From positions 377,064 through 441,063 of the forward strand of contig KV425574.1 of the NCBI GenBank assembly GCA_001632425.1: a stretch of 64,000 nt of DNA, written 5' to 3'. Positions 45,210 through 54,298 of the stretch are shown here, piece after piece. The notes beneath the pieces were generated by a model, which saw nothing but the letters and a program-made list of their open reading frames with translations, was not told the DNA's origin and did not search any database. Both the position numbers and the translations under genes were made by a program. The number at the start of each line of letters is the position of its first letter. Positions within the stretch are counted from its first letter, which is position 1. This DNA is from Neolentinus lepideus HHB14362 ss-1 (taxonomy: Eukaryota; Basidiomycota; Agaricomycetes; Gloeophyllales; Gloeophyllaceae).

Positions 45210-46329
45210 AGAGCATGCTGTATAGGTTATGATTATCCACCAGTTGAGTGGCATGTGAGGTCTGGGAGCAGCCGAGGACCTACAGGATATGTTATTAATG
45301 AGGACACGCGATGGATGACAGAGACAATTCGACTTCTGCTCTGAGGCTGGCGACGTTTCTGCTTGTGTTATGTCTGAGTGTATTCTTGTACTTGCTATAA
45401 TATTATGAAAGCTGCATGCCACCACTCCATCCACCAAACTAGCCTCCAATCCTTGGGTGTACAATGCAAGAAAATCGAGGAGCAATTATTCGTGAAACGA
45501 GGCGGAGAGAACATGATACAAGTTCGGCAACGGTCGAGATGCGCTTTGGTTTCGATAGAATGGAGCACAGTAGGGTAAGGATCCCGACAACTTGATCTTG
45601 AGAAAGAACGCAGGATGAGGGCAATCTAAGGATCGAGACCAGGTACCTATCAACGAGGTTATTCGCATTGCATCCCTACAGATGCCACCACACCGAGAGT
45701 CGCTGTAAATCATCGACTCGCAGTCAAAGATGGACATACCTTCGTGGGTATTTTCTGGCGACCACCGGTTCGAGTGAATGCCCGAATGACTGTGTAAATC
45801 TGCAAAGCTCATGGCGGTCTCAGGCTGCAATCGTGAGCGGTTCCAAGTCAGCCAAGTAACTCGTCTGTAAACAGGTGTACCTGTACATAAGTCTGAGTCT
45901 CGTATGCCACTAGTGCCGACGCTCGGATCGCATAGTGACTACATAAGCGCAAATCGTTTGTGGCTCCACGCTGACAGACATCAAGCAATCATGTGTATAC
46001 CAAAGCTCGTTCGCATTGTTCCAAAGGTCAACTGCCGCTTATTTCGTGCTGGCATTTCTATGCTGAGCTGGTGCCATACCACTAGGAATGCTGGTACAAA
46101 CAAAGCTAGAGGTGACGGAGCGTCGCAGGGTTGTGGAGAGATGATGGAGCCGCCACAGTATCACAGCCACAAGTGTGGCGTGTGGCGTGTGGCGTGGCTC
46201 GTGGATCATGACGTTCATGACATCACACTCTCCTCCGAATAGTATATAACCTTCACCCAAACTCATTAACGACCTCACAAACTCACTCAACAACCACTTC
46301 ATAATTGTTTATTTAACTCCATCATTATC
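45210..46329. other. Intergenic
   Basis: About 1.1 kb. The promoter side near 46165-46250 has repeated GTGTGGC words and a TATATAA at 46241-46250, a likely TATA box 80-90 bp before the CsbD-like start. No gene seen in the rest. Confidence 0.45.
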
Positions 46330-46845
46330 ATGTCGACACCCCAAGCACCCGTCGCTGCTATGTTCGAGCAGAACCGTCCACCCACCCATCATGTCCACGG
46401 CTCGCAAGACCCTCTACCCGGCGCGCGTGGTGCCGCACCCGCCGCCGACTACTCTGCAGAGGCTTCCGAGCACTGGGACGACAAGGGAGTTAACGTCGAG
46501 AGCGCTGCTGGCGCTGGCATGCCCCGCTCCCAGAGCGGACAGGGCAAGAGCGCTTTTACTGAGGACCGTCCCTTGGGAACGCAGCCCGTGTCCGGGGGTG
46601 GCGTAGCTGTTGGCGGAGATGAAGACTTACCTATGGGTAAGGCTGGTATGACTGACAAGGTCGTCGGTAAGACGCAGAAGGCGAGCAGCCCAGTTTAGAC
46701 GACGTCGATGCTATATGGGTGCTGACGAACCTCGTAGGTCGTTGGGAAATACACCCACAAACCCGAGTTGCACGAGAAGGGCGAGCTTCGCGAGTCCGGC
46801 GGTAAGGCAGCCGCGCAGGGTCAAGCCCGTGCGCCCCACGATTAA
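46330..46845 (+). CDS. CsbD-like stress-response protein
   Basis: Small hydrophilic, mostly disordered protein. Exon 1 (46330-46680) reads MSTPQAPVAAMFEQNRPPTH and ends KAGMTDKVVGKTQK. Exon 2 (46738-46845) continues VVGKYTHKPELHEKGELRES and ends RAPHD, giving 152 residues. The DKVVGKTQKVVGK...P.LHEKGELRE.GGK block is the CsbD-like signature common in fungi and usually linked to stress or stationary growth. The intron between them (46681-46737) starts GC and ends AG with a CTGAC branch point. A GT donor 18-21 nt upstream would also keep frame (MTDK|VVGKY) but drops seven conserved residues. A TATA-like box lies about 85 bp upstream. Confidence 0.72.
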
Positions 46846-47307
46846 GAGGTCAATTTGCAGTTATGGAACAATGAAAGGACGCGCTGTAATACCACTTTTG
46901 GATGTACTGTACTGTGACTCTTGTAATGGTCGCTTCAAAAAATCGGGAAGATTGAACGCCTAATGTGGAATACAATCGGTGCCACTACATGGTCTCACAC
47001 TCGTGCAAGATGTTGGTGTATGATGCTGTACAAAGCAGTGGCTGTCCTTGCACACACGCTGTTGTTACCGGTCACCAGATCCACTGCGATCTACATGGTG
47101 AATCCATCTGTATCAGCTTGTCCTGTTTAAAAGAGTCGCACTACGAATATACCTCACCCGTCTCGGACTACCTATCCCTATTCACGTTGAAATTGACAGT
47201 GGACCGGTAGCGTAAATGCCCAGCAAAGAACTTCCAGGAAGCGGCCGAAGCCAGTGTTACCGAGAACAGAACGTTTCTTCGTGCGTGCTCGGCGTTGTGA
47301 TCCAACA
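46846..47307. other. Intergenic between convergent genes
   Basis: About 460 bp between two converging 3' ends. Nothing recognised. Confidence 0.45.
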
Positions 47308-48507
47308 TCAGTTTCCGGTATGCCACAAAATTGAACCGAGCCCCAACACGTTGTCCTTCGCAATTCCACCCTCTAGATCTTGCCTCGCGTAGGACCAGGG
47401 CACACGCGTGAAGACACCGTGTTTTTTGCGGAGCCTCATCACAAGTTCACCCTCTCGAGGTTCAGGAACCAATTCCAACCCGACAACATCGTCAGTACGT
47501 TCCAGTGGCCTGGTAAACTTGATTAGCCTAAGAACAACTGCCCGCGTCCCCTGATGCTCCTTCAGAGGGGAAGGCTCGAATTGGACCAGGGCGCAACCTT
47601 TGTACAGGCCACCTGATTTAGCAGAGATGTTCATAGAAATACAGAGGACACACCTCTGTAAGGGAAATGATTTCCGTACCCTATTCGAGAACCAAACACT
47701 GCGCTGAGATTGAGCATAGCAGCATCGAGCTGGTGATTAACAACCCAAGCTTTACTGTGGGGTCGAGCCAATTTAACCAGGAACGGTTGCTTGAGGGACC
47801 ACACAAATGGCAGAGATCTGTTCTTCGCAACGGGAGATTGCGCAAGCTTGTCTATGAAATCCTCCGGCATGATACCATCGGAAAACAGGATAGAGCGGAG
47901 GGACCTGTAGTACCGTTTGTTAGAGGCGATAGACACGATGGATACGCGCCAAGGCACCCCGTCACGGTTCAGGATGTCTTGACCCTCCTTGAAGCTGGAC
48001 GGTTTCCCATCCTGCACCACTTTGAACCGGATCTCCGAAGTGACCAGCGGAGCACCGGCGTCGACGTGCCAATACAAGAATCCGCGACTCCCGGACGGCC
48101 ATGGAGTAAAGTCACCGTCACGAGTACGTGCGAATGTGAGGACGGACCCTCCATCATAGCGAAAAGGTTTCTTGCCCGACAGATCGAGAAAGTCACCGGA
48201 GGATAGGCGATGCGGGAGGAGGGTGGATATTGTTCGTGACTGCCATGCAGTGCCAGTCTGTCAGGGTCATAAAATGCATGTATCGGATGACTACACATAA
48301 GAGGGAGACATAAGGCAGCATGTGGTCCGAACGTACCTCATCGGACGCGTCCCGGTCGATCTTGGTGGTCAGAGTTCGACTGCGGACGATATTGTACAAT
48401 CTGGAGAAGACAGGAAGGATCTCGCCAGGTTTATGTGATATACAGCGCATATTGCACGCTGAATTTCTCATAAGCTTATTGTTACAATGCATAACCACGC
48501 CAGTCAT
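47308..48507 (-). CDS. Hypothetical protein, orphan pair member A
   Basis: Homologue of the divergent gene at 48938-49970. Exon 1 (from about 48507) reads HKPGEILPVFSRLYNIVRSR and ends DRDASDE at a GTACGT donor. Exon 2 starts SRTISTLLPHRL, then SGDFLDLSGKK, PWPSGSRGFLYWHVDAGAPL, QDGKPSSFKEGQDI, GVPWRVSIVSIASNKRYYRS and ILFSDGIMPEDFIDKLA. A final exon has CALVQFEPSPLKEHQGTRAV, VLRLIKFTRPLERTDDVVG and ends SILWHTGN at 47308. The last intron (about 47640-47665) is not fully resolved. No signal peptide or membrane helix. The GSRGFLYWH-D-GAPL block is strongly conserved between the two copies. I do not recognise the family; start codon uncertain. Confidence 0.6.
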
Positions 48508-48937
48508 GGCACGCAATGTCGAGAAAACCGTCGCGTCGCGCTTATCATGGGGACTGTGGCGTTTCGGGTTTTCCCGATTAGCAGTTCTGACAGAAATCCC
48601 CGTTGTACTGCCATCTATGCATCTCGGTATATAGCTAATGGCCACGAGGTGCCGCTCGCATACCCCGCTGAACCTCCTTCGAATTCAAGTTCGTATGTAC
48701 GCGCAGTAGTATCTTCAATCTGACCAGCGACTGGTGGTAGAAACTTACCATTGACTAGCAACCTCACTTCAATAGCGCGCAAAATACGTTACTCGCCCGG
48801 TTCCTTATACCGTCATACAACTGTGCATTCACTGCAGAGCCATGTCCTGAGTACCCAGAGTTCAGGGTCTCATGGACATTATGTATGGGTCCAGTTAATA
48901 GCTTTCAATCTGGTGCTTCGCATTGACATCGCAATAG
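48508..48937. other. Divergent intergenic region of the orphan pair
   Basis: About 430 bp separates the two divergent homologues. It likely also holds a first exon of gene B (a stretch with IRYSPGSLYRHTT on the plus strand near 48781-48819 resembles gene A's HKPGEIL exon), but boundaries are not defined. Confidence 0.4.
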
Positions 48938-49970
48938 ATCGTGAAGTCAAACGAACACCGTATCGACAAAAGATCTCGAATAATAACCACTCTGTCGCCC
49001 AATCGCCTTACTACTCGCGATTTTCTTGATCTCTCTGGCAGCAAACAGCTCTTCCACCCAGAAGGCCACGTCTACTACCAAAGAACTGAAAAGAGTCGTA
49101 GGTTACCCTGGCCTCTAGGCTCTAGGGGGTTCTTGTACTGGCACCACGACCAGGGCGCGCCTTTGCTCTCTTCTGCCGTCCGCTTGCGCCACGTGCCAGA
49201 TGGTCAACCGTCCAGCTTCGCTTCGGGCAGCGACCTGCTCCTCCCAGACGGTAAGCCGTGGTCTCTTTCTCTCCCGAGGATCGCCGCCAGCAAGATGTAT
49301 AAGTTCCTCTGTTCCATCCTCGTCTCCGACGGCAGTGTCTCGGTGGCGCTGATAGAACGCGCCGCGTACATACGCGAGACATCGGGCACGACCACCAGGT
49401 CGATTCGGGAGCGCGCCGTCAGTGTGGGCTCTGAATCAGGAGTTCCCTGTGGAGTTAGGGCGAGCCTTCATAACTATTTGGGTGTTGAATCGGAGAGAGG
49501 AGGTGCGGGAGTTACGGCTGACACGGCCGTTTGGCACAATGGTAGGTACCAAACAATATATGCCGTTTCGAGGTGTGTACTCTCCTGTTTACTAGCAAGT
49601 CTAAAGGGTATTCACGTGACATGTCTCAGGCTCCGCCCTCCTCCGCTTCGAACGATCTACCCTACATGAACACCGCGGTACACGGACGGTCGTTCTCCGG
49701 CTGGTCAAATTCCTCACGCCTTTGGAGCGTGCTGACCACATGGACGACCTCGCCTTCAGCAGGACTGCGATGCCGCGCAAGGAGGGCTTGTACTGAGGAT
49801 ATCAGGACCCAGTATGCTGCGCGGGCAACCCGTATGGGCACTGTGGGCTTGCGACCTAGACAAGCGGAAAGACCGGCGCCTCGTGCAGGCTTTGCAAATG
49901 TTTGTAGAAGACAGGTCCAATGGTGGGGCCGATGTGGACAACAAGGTCGATGCATCGGCTGGCGTTGTCT
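48938..49970 (+). CDS. Hypothetical protein, orphan pair member B (possibly frameshifted)
   Basis: The main exon (48938-49550) reads SRIITTLSPNRLTTRDFLDL, PWPLGSRGFLYWHHDQGAPL, RLRHVPDGQPSSFASGSDLL, GKPWSLSLPRIAASKMYKFL and ILVSDGSVSVALIERAA, matching gene A block by block. An intron with donor GTAGGT and acceptor TCTCAG joins it to SALLRFERSTLHEHRGTRTV and VLRLVKFLTPLERADHMDDL. That frame meets a TGA just after PRKEGLY, near 49792. A second frame then resumes similarity (LRGQPVWALWACDLDKRKDR) and runs to a TAA at 49968-49970. A one-base shift near 49792 would join them. Upstream coding sequence before 48938 is likely, as in gene A, but not resolved. It may be a recent pseudogene. Confidence 0.5.
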
Positions 49971-51086
49971 AAGATTGTGCCATAGTGCTCGCACATGCAG
50001 TTTATATCAGTGAGAGGTTAGGTGAGGCGTCGCTATCATTAGAGTCCTATCTTCAGACTGATATCGATGGGTCCCTGTCCTGCAGGCTAATCCTAGACCA
50101 CAGTCAGTCCGGTGTACACATACGAGCATCCTTTCTGTCGGTCTAGCCCGAAGCTGTGCATATTGTGGCTATGGTGGTTTGCGAACATCTATTCCTCGAC
50201 TGCGATGGTTGACGAGTTGCAACGGTTCGAGCGATGAAGCCACTCACTGCGTACCCTGCGTGGCATCAGAATCAGGAAGATGGTTGTCTTCCGGTGTTGA
50301 AAGTCACCGACTGCGATGGTTGACAGATTGCAGCGGTTCGAGCGATAAAGTCACGCCCTGCGTACCTGCGTGGCATCAGGTTCAGGAAGATGGCTGTCTT
50401 CTGATGTTAAAGCCACTGATTGCCCACTTCAGCAAATACAGCTGACTCACAAGTCCCTTCAGTTGCGAGTGTGCTAGAATATCCTTCGAACGTCAGGTGC
50501 GACGAACGGCATTGGTTCGTGGTTTCGGGAGTCTTTAAGTCATTGTATTGAGTTGTGCTTACCGTCCGCGGCGCTCTGTTTGATGTCCGCGTTGAGCATC
50601 AAAGTCTGACTCGAATTTGGTACGAATATCGTGGGTTGCAAGGCACGAGCGGTGACCGCAGTGTTCTTTGTAGCTAGTTTACGAGATTCCCAGTCGTAGT
50701 TTGGGTGCTCGCTGAAACCCTATTATGTACCGTATTCAAGTTTGTTCATTGTGATCGTTTATTTTCGCAAACGCTCAACGAGATAAATTCCGCTTCATAT
50801 CGGTCGCATTGGACAATTATACCGACATTGTCTGGTATGCATTGAAACCAGTCACATGTGGAGTATCCCTTATGCCATGCAATCTCCTCTTGCTATTAGA
50901 GATCAAACGAGTCAAGTTACCTCGGGGAAATGTGTCACACGTAGCCAAGATATACACTGCATTACGTAAGAGAATGTTGCTTCTCTCGAATGGCAGGCAC
51001 GTTCTGGGAGTGACATTTAATCTCGCGACATATAATGGGTCGTGTTCAGCGCCTCTCTCCTCCCTTCAGTCACCCGCCCGCCCGCC
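49971..51086. other. Intergenic with a 111-bp tandem duplication
   Basis: About 1.1 kb without a convincing gene. It contains the two-copy repeat at 50198-50419 (separate entry). The final 90 bp are pyrimidine-rich, as in the promoter/leader of the SUR7-type gene. Confidence 0.45.
50198..50419. repeat. Two-copy 111-bp tandem repeat
   Basis: Copies at 50198-50308 and 50309-50419 both begin GACTGCGATGGTTGAC and share CGGTTCGAGCGAT, CTGCGTGGCATCAG and TTCAGGAAGATGG-like words. By eye they are about 85-90% identical. No coding gene or RNA gene could be assigned. Confidence 0.8.
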
Positions 51087-52052
51087 ATGGTCTCTCGCGC
51101 GTTTTGTATCCCTGGCATCGTGCTCCTCTTCGCCGCCTTCGTGCTTAGCTTCCTGACTTCAATTTCGCTGCCTTACCTCACGGCGCTGGATATTACGAGG
51201 ACACACTATGGGAACGGCTTAAGCGCCCCTGATACTAGTTCGAACGTCCCCACTATAAAGGAGCTCAGGGTGAGTGACCTGTATACCTGGGTTCGAGCTT
51301 TGATGCTGATTGCCCTGCTTCTACTTAGTTCGGAATATGGTTAGTAGTCGGCAGGTAATTCGTGATTTGAGGGCTAATGTATTGGTCCAGGGCAGCTTGC
51401 GTCTACGAAGCTGATAACGGGCACCGCATCTGCGGCCCATCAAGTGCGCAACTCGATCAAGTGTTTGGCTTGACCTGACCCGAATCTCGTTAGAGCATGC
51501 ATATACGGTTACCATTTTTGACCCTACGAACACGAAGGATTCGGTTGAAATCGCCTCATCCTGGACTCGTGGTCTCGCCATCCACCCAGTCGGTAGGCGT
51601 CATCTATCCTTGACAGCGTTTTCGATGTATTGATCTGTGCGACTCCCTTAGCCACTGTTGTTACGTTCATCGCTTTCGTCCTGTCCTTCTCCAACCACGT
51701 CACGGTTACGCTCCTATCCTCAATTGTATCTTTCTTGGCGGCTCTTCTCACCCTGATAGCTTTCGCAATTGACATTGCGCTCTACGCTTGGGTACACCAC
51801 GAAATGCGGAAACTCCCTGGCTCAGTCAACACCAACACTGGCCCTGGTAAGCACCTGTATCTCCCCTGCTTGTATTTTGTCTTACCCAGTTATCTAGGCT
51901 TCTGGCTTACCTTCGTAGCTCTGATCCTCCTCCTCCTCGCCGGCTGCACCGTTTGTTTCGGTCGCCGCCGCGAGCGCATGTCAGGATCGAGCTATGGTAA
52001 CTCCTATCAGATGACTCCCAAAAGACGTTTCTGGCCTTTCAACAGGAATTAA
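51087..52052 (+). CDS. SUR7/PalI(Rim9)-family four-helix membrane protein
   Basis: Six exons (51087-51269, 51329-51339, 51391-51443, 51494-51592, 51652-51846, 51898-52052) total 696 nt in one frame, 231 residues. The first helix is CIPGIVLLFAAFVLSFLTSI with a cytosolic MVSRA start. An extracellular loop holds the family's W-x-x-C...C motif (FGIWAACVYEADNGHRIC). The loop ends SSWTRGLAIHPV, then helix 2 ATVVTFIAFVLSF, helix 3 VSFLAALLTLIAFAIDIALY and helix 4 LTFVALILLLLAGCTVCFG, and a basic tail ending FWPFNRN. Family members sit in eisosomes or take part in ambient-pH signalling (Rim9/PalI). The second exon is only 11 nt, but without it the conserved FGIW would be lost. Complete and probably functional. 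Confidence 0.8.
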
Positions 52053-52524
52053 AGAGAAACGCGAAGTTCTTGTATACCCACAGCAGGATGGCAGGAGGCT
52101 CGTTAACTTCTATTTATATGCGGACCTGGTGTATTAGTCTCCATTTGCCTTCGCTTGATGTCCAGACTGCTTTATATCCCCATCTAGACCATTATTGTAT
52201 TGATGTCAGCGCCTCGAGCAGATCTTGATTTCCAGGAGAGGGATAGCAGTCTATTCTTTCAATTTATGTCGTCGCAGTATACGCCACAATGAAACAAATA
52301 ACACCAAATAACGCGATCACGTACCGCCACACGTGGGTGCTTGCCACACTCCCGCAGGGCACAAAGATGTCGTGTTCTATTTCCTGCTTGTTGCGTACCT
52401 TCATTCCGCGAACTATCTCAGATTTCAACAAAGCTGCAAACATTCCAGGCCCACTACATCTTCTGCTCGTAATCTCCGCGAGTTAAAGGGCTCCCAGAAT
52501 CTGAACACGAGGCTTACCGGCATC
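52053..52524. other. Intergenic / 5' leader
   Basis: About 470 bp. An in-frame open stretch precedes ATG 52525 from a TTG at 52333, but it lacks an ATG and resembles a leader, so it is left out of the coding region. Confidence 0.5.
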
Positions 52525-54105
52525 ATGTCTGGTAATTTCTCGTATATCCACGTGCTACAGTCATCGCTACCGAAGGGATATATCGCTGACCTGACGGAGG
52601 ACACGCAAAGCATTGAAACCCTGAAGCTTATTGACTACGTACTCCGTTTCACATGTGGCGGAGCATGTCCGGACGACGCATCCGACAAGACTCGGAAGGA
52701 GTGGGACGCAAAGCAAGAAGCAGTCAAAAAGGCACTCCAAGCTTTATCGCAAGATAAGCCGGATGGGAAGAGGAAACGAGAAGAAGACGTGGATGTTACG
52801 CCAGAAGCGAAGCGCACTAGGGTTTCCGAAGACAACGAGGACGCTCCGCTCTACACTCTCCACGCTATCTCTGTGTCGTCTCCTATACGCAAGAAAGTCG
52901 ATATCACAATTCACGACAGAAGTTTACGCCTCGTCCACCCATCTACGACTGTCTCTGTCTCCCGGTCATCTGTCACACATGCCTTTCTCGTGCCTACGCG
53001 GGGCAAGGCGAAACCACATTGGACAGTAGTTGTCCTTACAGACGACCTATCCGAATCAGCGAAAGTCATCGCGTCGTCGACGCAGAAAACTAAAACGCCT
53101 GAGAAGACGCAGATCGTCTTTGGGATCGAGGCTGCACCCTCAGCAGCATTCATGACCTCTACCTACTCTACTCCTGACGCGCCTTTGAAAGAGACGTATC
53201 CCAAAAATACACCCGCCCTCCCCGTCCTACGCGTGTTCCTCGAACGGCTGGGCGTTGTGGTGCACGAGCCGTCGACGAGCGTATTCAAGAGCACCATCCC
53301 GGATATGATGAACCCTGGCGAGTCCGGGAGCCCCTCCCTCACGGCCTACCTGGGTGCGAAGCCTGGGACGCTCTACTTCTTCGACTCTGGTCTGCTGTGG
53401 GGCGAGACGAAGCCGTTTATGTGGTGGCCGCTGGAAGAGCTCGCGCCGATAGAAGAGGATGAGGGGAGTCTGAGAGGGGGCGTGAGGGTTGTATGGGCTG
53501 GGGGACGACTGTGTACGATTGTGTTGAGTAGAGGTATGGAGGATGGGGAAGAGGACGGGAAGCAGGAGTTGGATGAGGGAGAGGAAACACATTTGGGAAT
53601 GGTGGATGCGAAGGAGAAGGAAGGGGTCGAGGAGTGGGTGAGGAAGCATAAGAGGTGGTTTGGCAAGGGAAGGGTTGGGCGGGGTGCTGCTGCTGCTGCC
53701 ACTAATGGCGTGGATAAGGGGAAAGGGAAGGCGGTGGCTGTGAATGGTAAGGAAGAGGAGGACGTGGGAGATAGTTCTGATGACGAGGAAGACGAGGACT
53801 TTGAGGATGATAGTGGGTCCGATGGAGGGTCACCCTCGGAGTCGAGCTCAGATGAGGGGGGAGGGGAGGAAGGAGGAGGGCAAGAGGAAGAGGAAGACGA
53901 GGAAGGCGAAGAAGATGAAGATGCAGAAGGGGAGGATGAGGAGGAGAGTGAGATGGATCCTGCAAGGCATCCATTGTTGCGGCCTGGTGCTATGCCAAAA
54001 ATGTCGAAAGGTGTTATTGACATGGTGGCAGGTATAGTCGAGCAGGAGTTCCTTGGTGTAGGTGACGACCAGGCAGACGACGAAGAGGATGAGTTGGATG
54101 ATTGA
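52525..54105 (+). CDS. Rtt106-like histone chaperone-domain protein with acidic tail
   Basis: Single exon of 526 codons. Residues 1-90 are helical with DKPDGKRKREEDVD and KRTRV, a probable nuclear localisation signal. Residues 110-190 form a first PH-like domain (LHAISVSSPIRKKVDITIHD, then PHWTVVVLTDDL). Residues 225-340 resemble the second PH domain of Rtt106/Pob3: LPVLRVFLERLGVVVHEP, LTAYLGAKPGTLYFFDSGLL and WGETKPFMWWPLEEL. The last 130 residues are mostly Asp/Glu with Ser, and the end is DMVAGIVEQEFLGVGDD. Rtt106-type proteins bind H3-H4 and aid nucleosome assembly; acidic tails suit histone binding. ATG 52525 begins the first conserved helix. The Rtt106 assignment rests on fold-like motif spacing, so it is moderately sure. 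Confidence 0.68.
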   Translation: MSGNFSYIHVLQSSLPKGYIADLTEDTQSIETLKLIDYVLRFTCGGACPDDASDKTRKEWDAKQEAVKKALQALSQDKPDGKRKREEDVDVTPEAKRTRVSEDNEDAPLYTLHAISVSSPIRKKVDITIHDRSLRLVHPSTTVSVSRSSVTHAFLVPTRGKAKPHWTVVVLTDDLSESAKVIASSTQKTKTPEKTQIVFGIEAAPSAAFMTSTYSTPDAPLKETYPKNTPALPVLRVFLERLGVVVHEPSTSVFKSTIPDMMNPGESGSPSLTAYLGAKPGTLYFFDSGLLWGETKPFMWWPLEELAPIEEDEGSLRGGVRVVWAGGRLCTIVLSRGMEDGEEDGKQELDEGEETHLGMVDAKEKEGVEEWVRKHKRWFGKGRVGRGAAAAATNGVDKGKGKAVAVNGKEEEDVGDSSDDEEDEDFEDDSGSDGGSPSESSSDEGGGEEGGGQEEEEDEEGEEDEDAEGEDEEESEMDPARHPLLRPGAMPKMSKGVIDMVAGIVEQEFLGVGDDQADDEEDELDD

Positions 54106-54298
54106 GAGGTCAATCGCGTCTATAGACTGGTATCATTCAACTGTGCTTCTGCCCGTCTTGAAGTAATCTAATTAGGTTGCCCATGTTCAAGGTGGCTCCC
54201 TAAATTGTGTCTGATTCATCTACTCTATTCGTTACACCACTAGTCTCGGGACGCTCTTCTAATTTGGCAGGGTACTAGTGTTCTTGCCGGTCACCCAG

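Noticed and set aside
52333..52524. N-terminal extension of the Rtt106-like protein from a TTG codon
   Set aside because: No ATG, non-conserved composition, and the fold's first helix begins right after ATG 52525.
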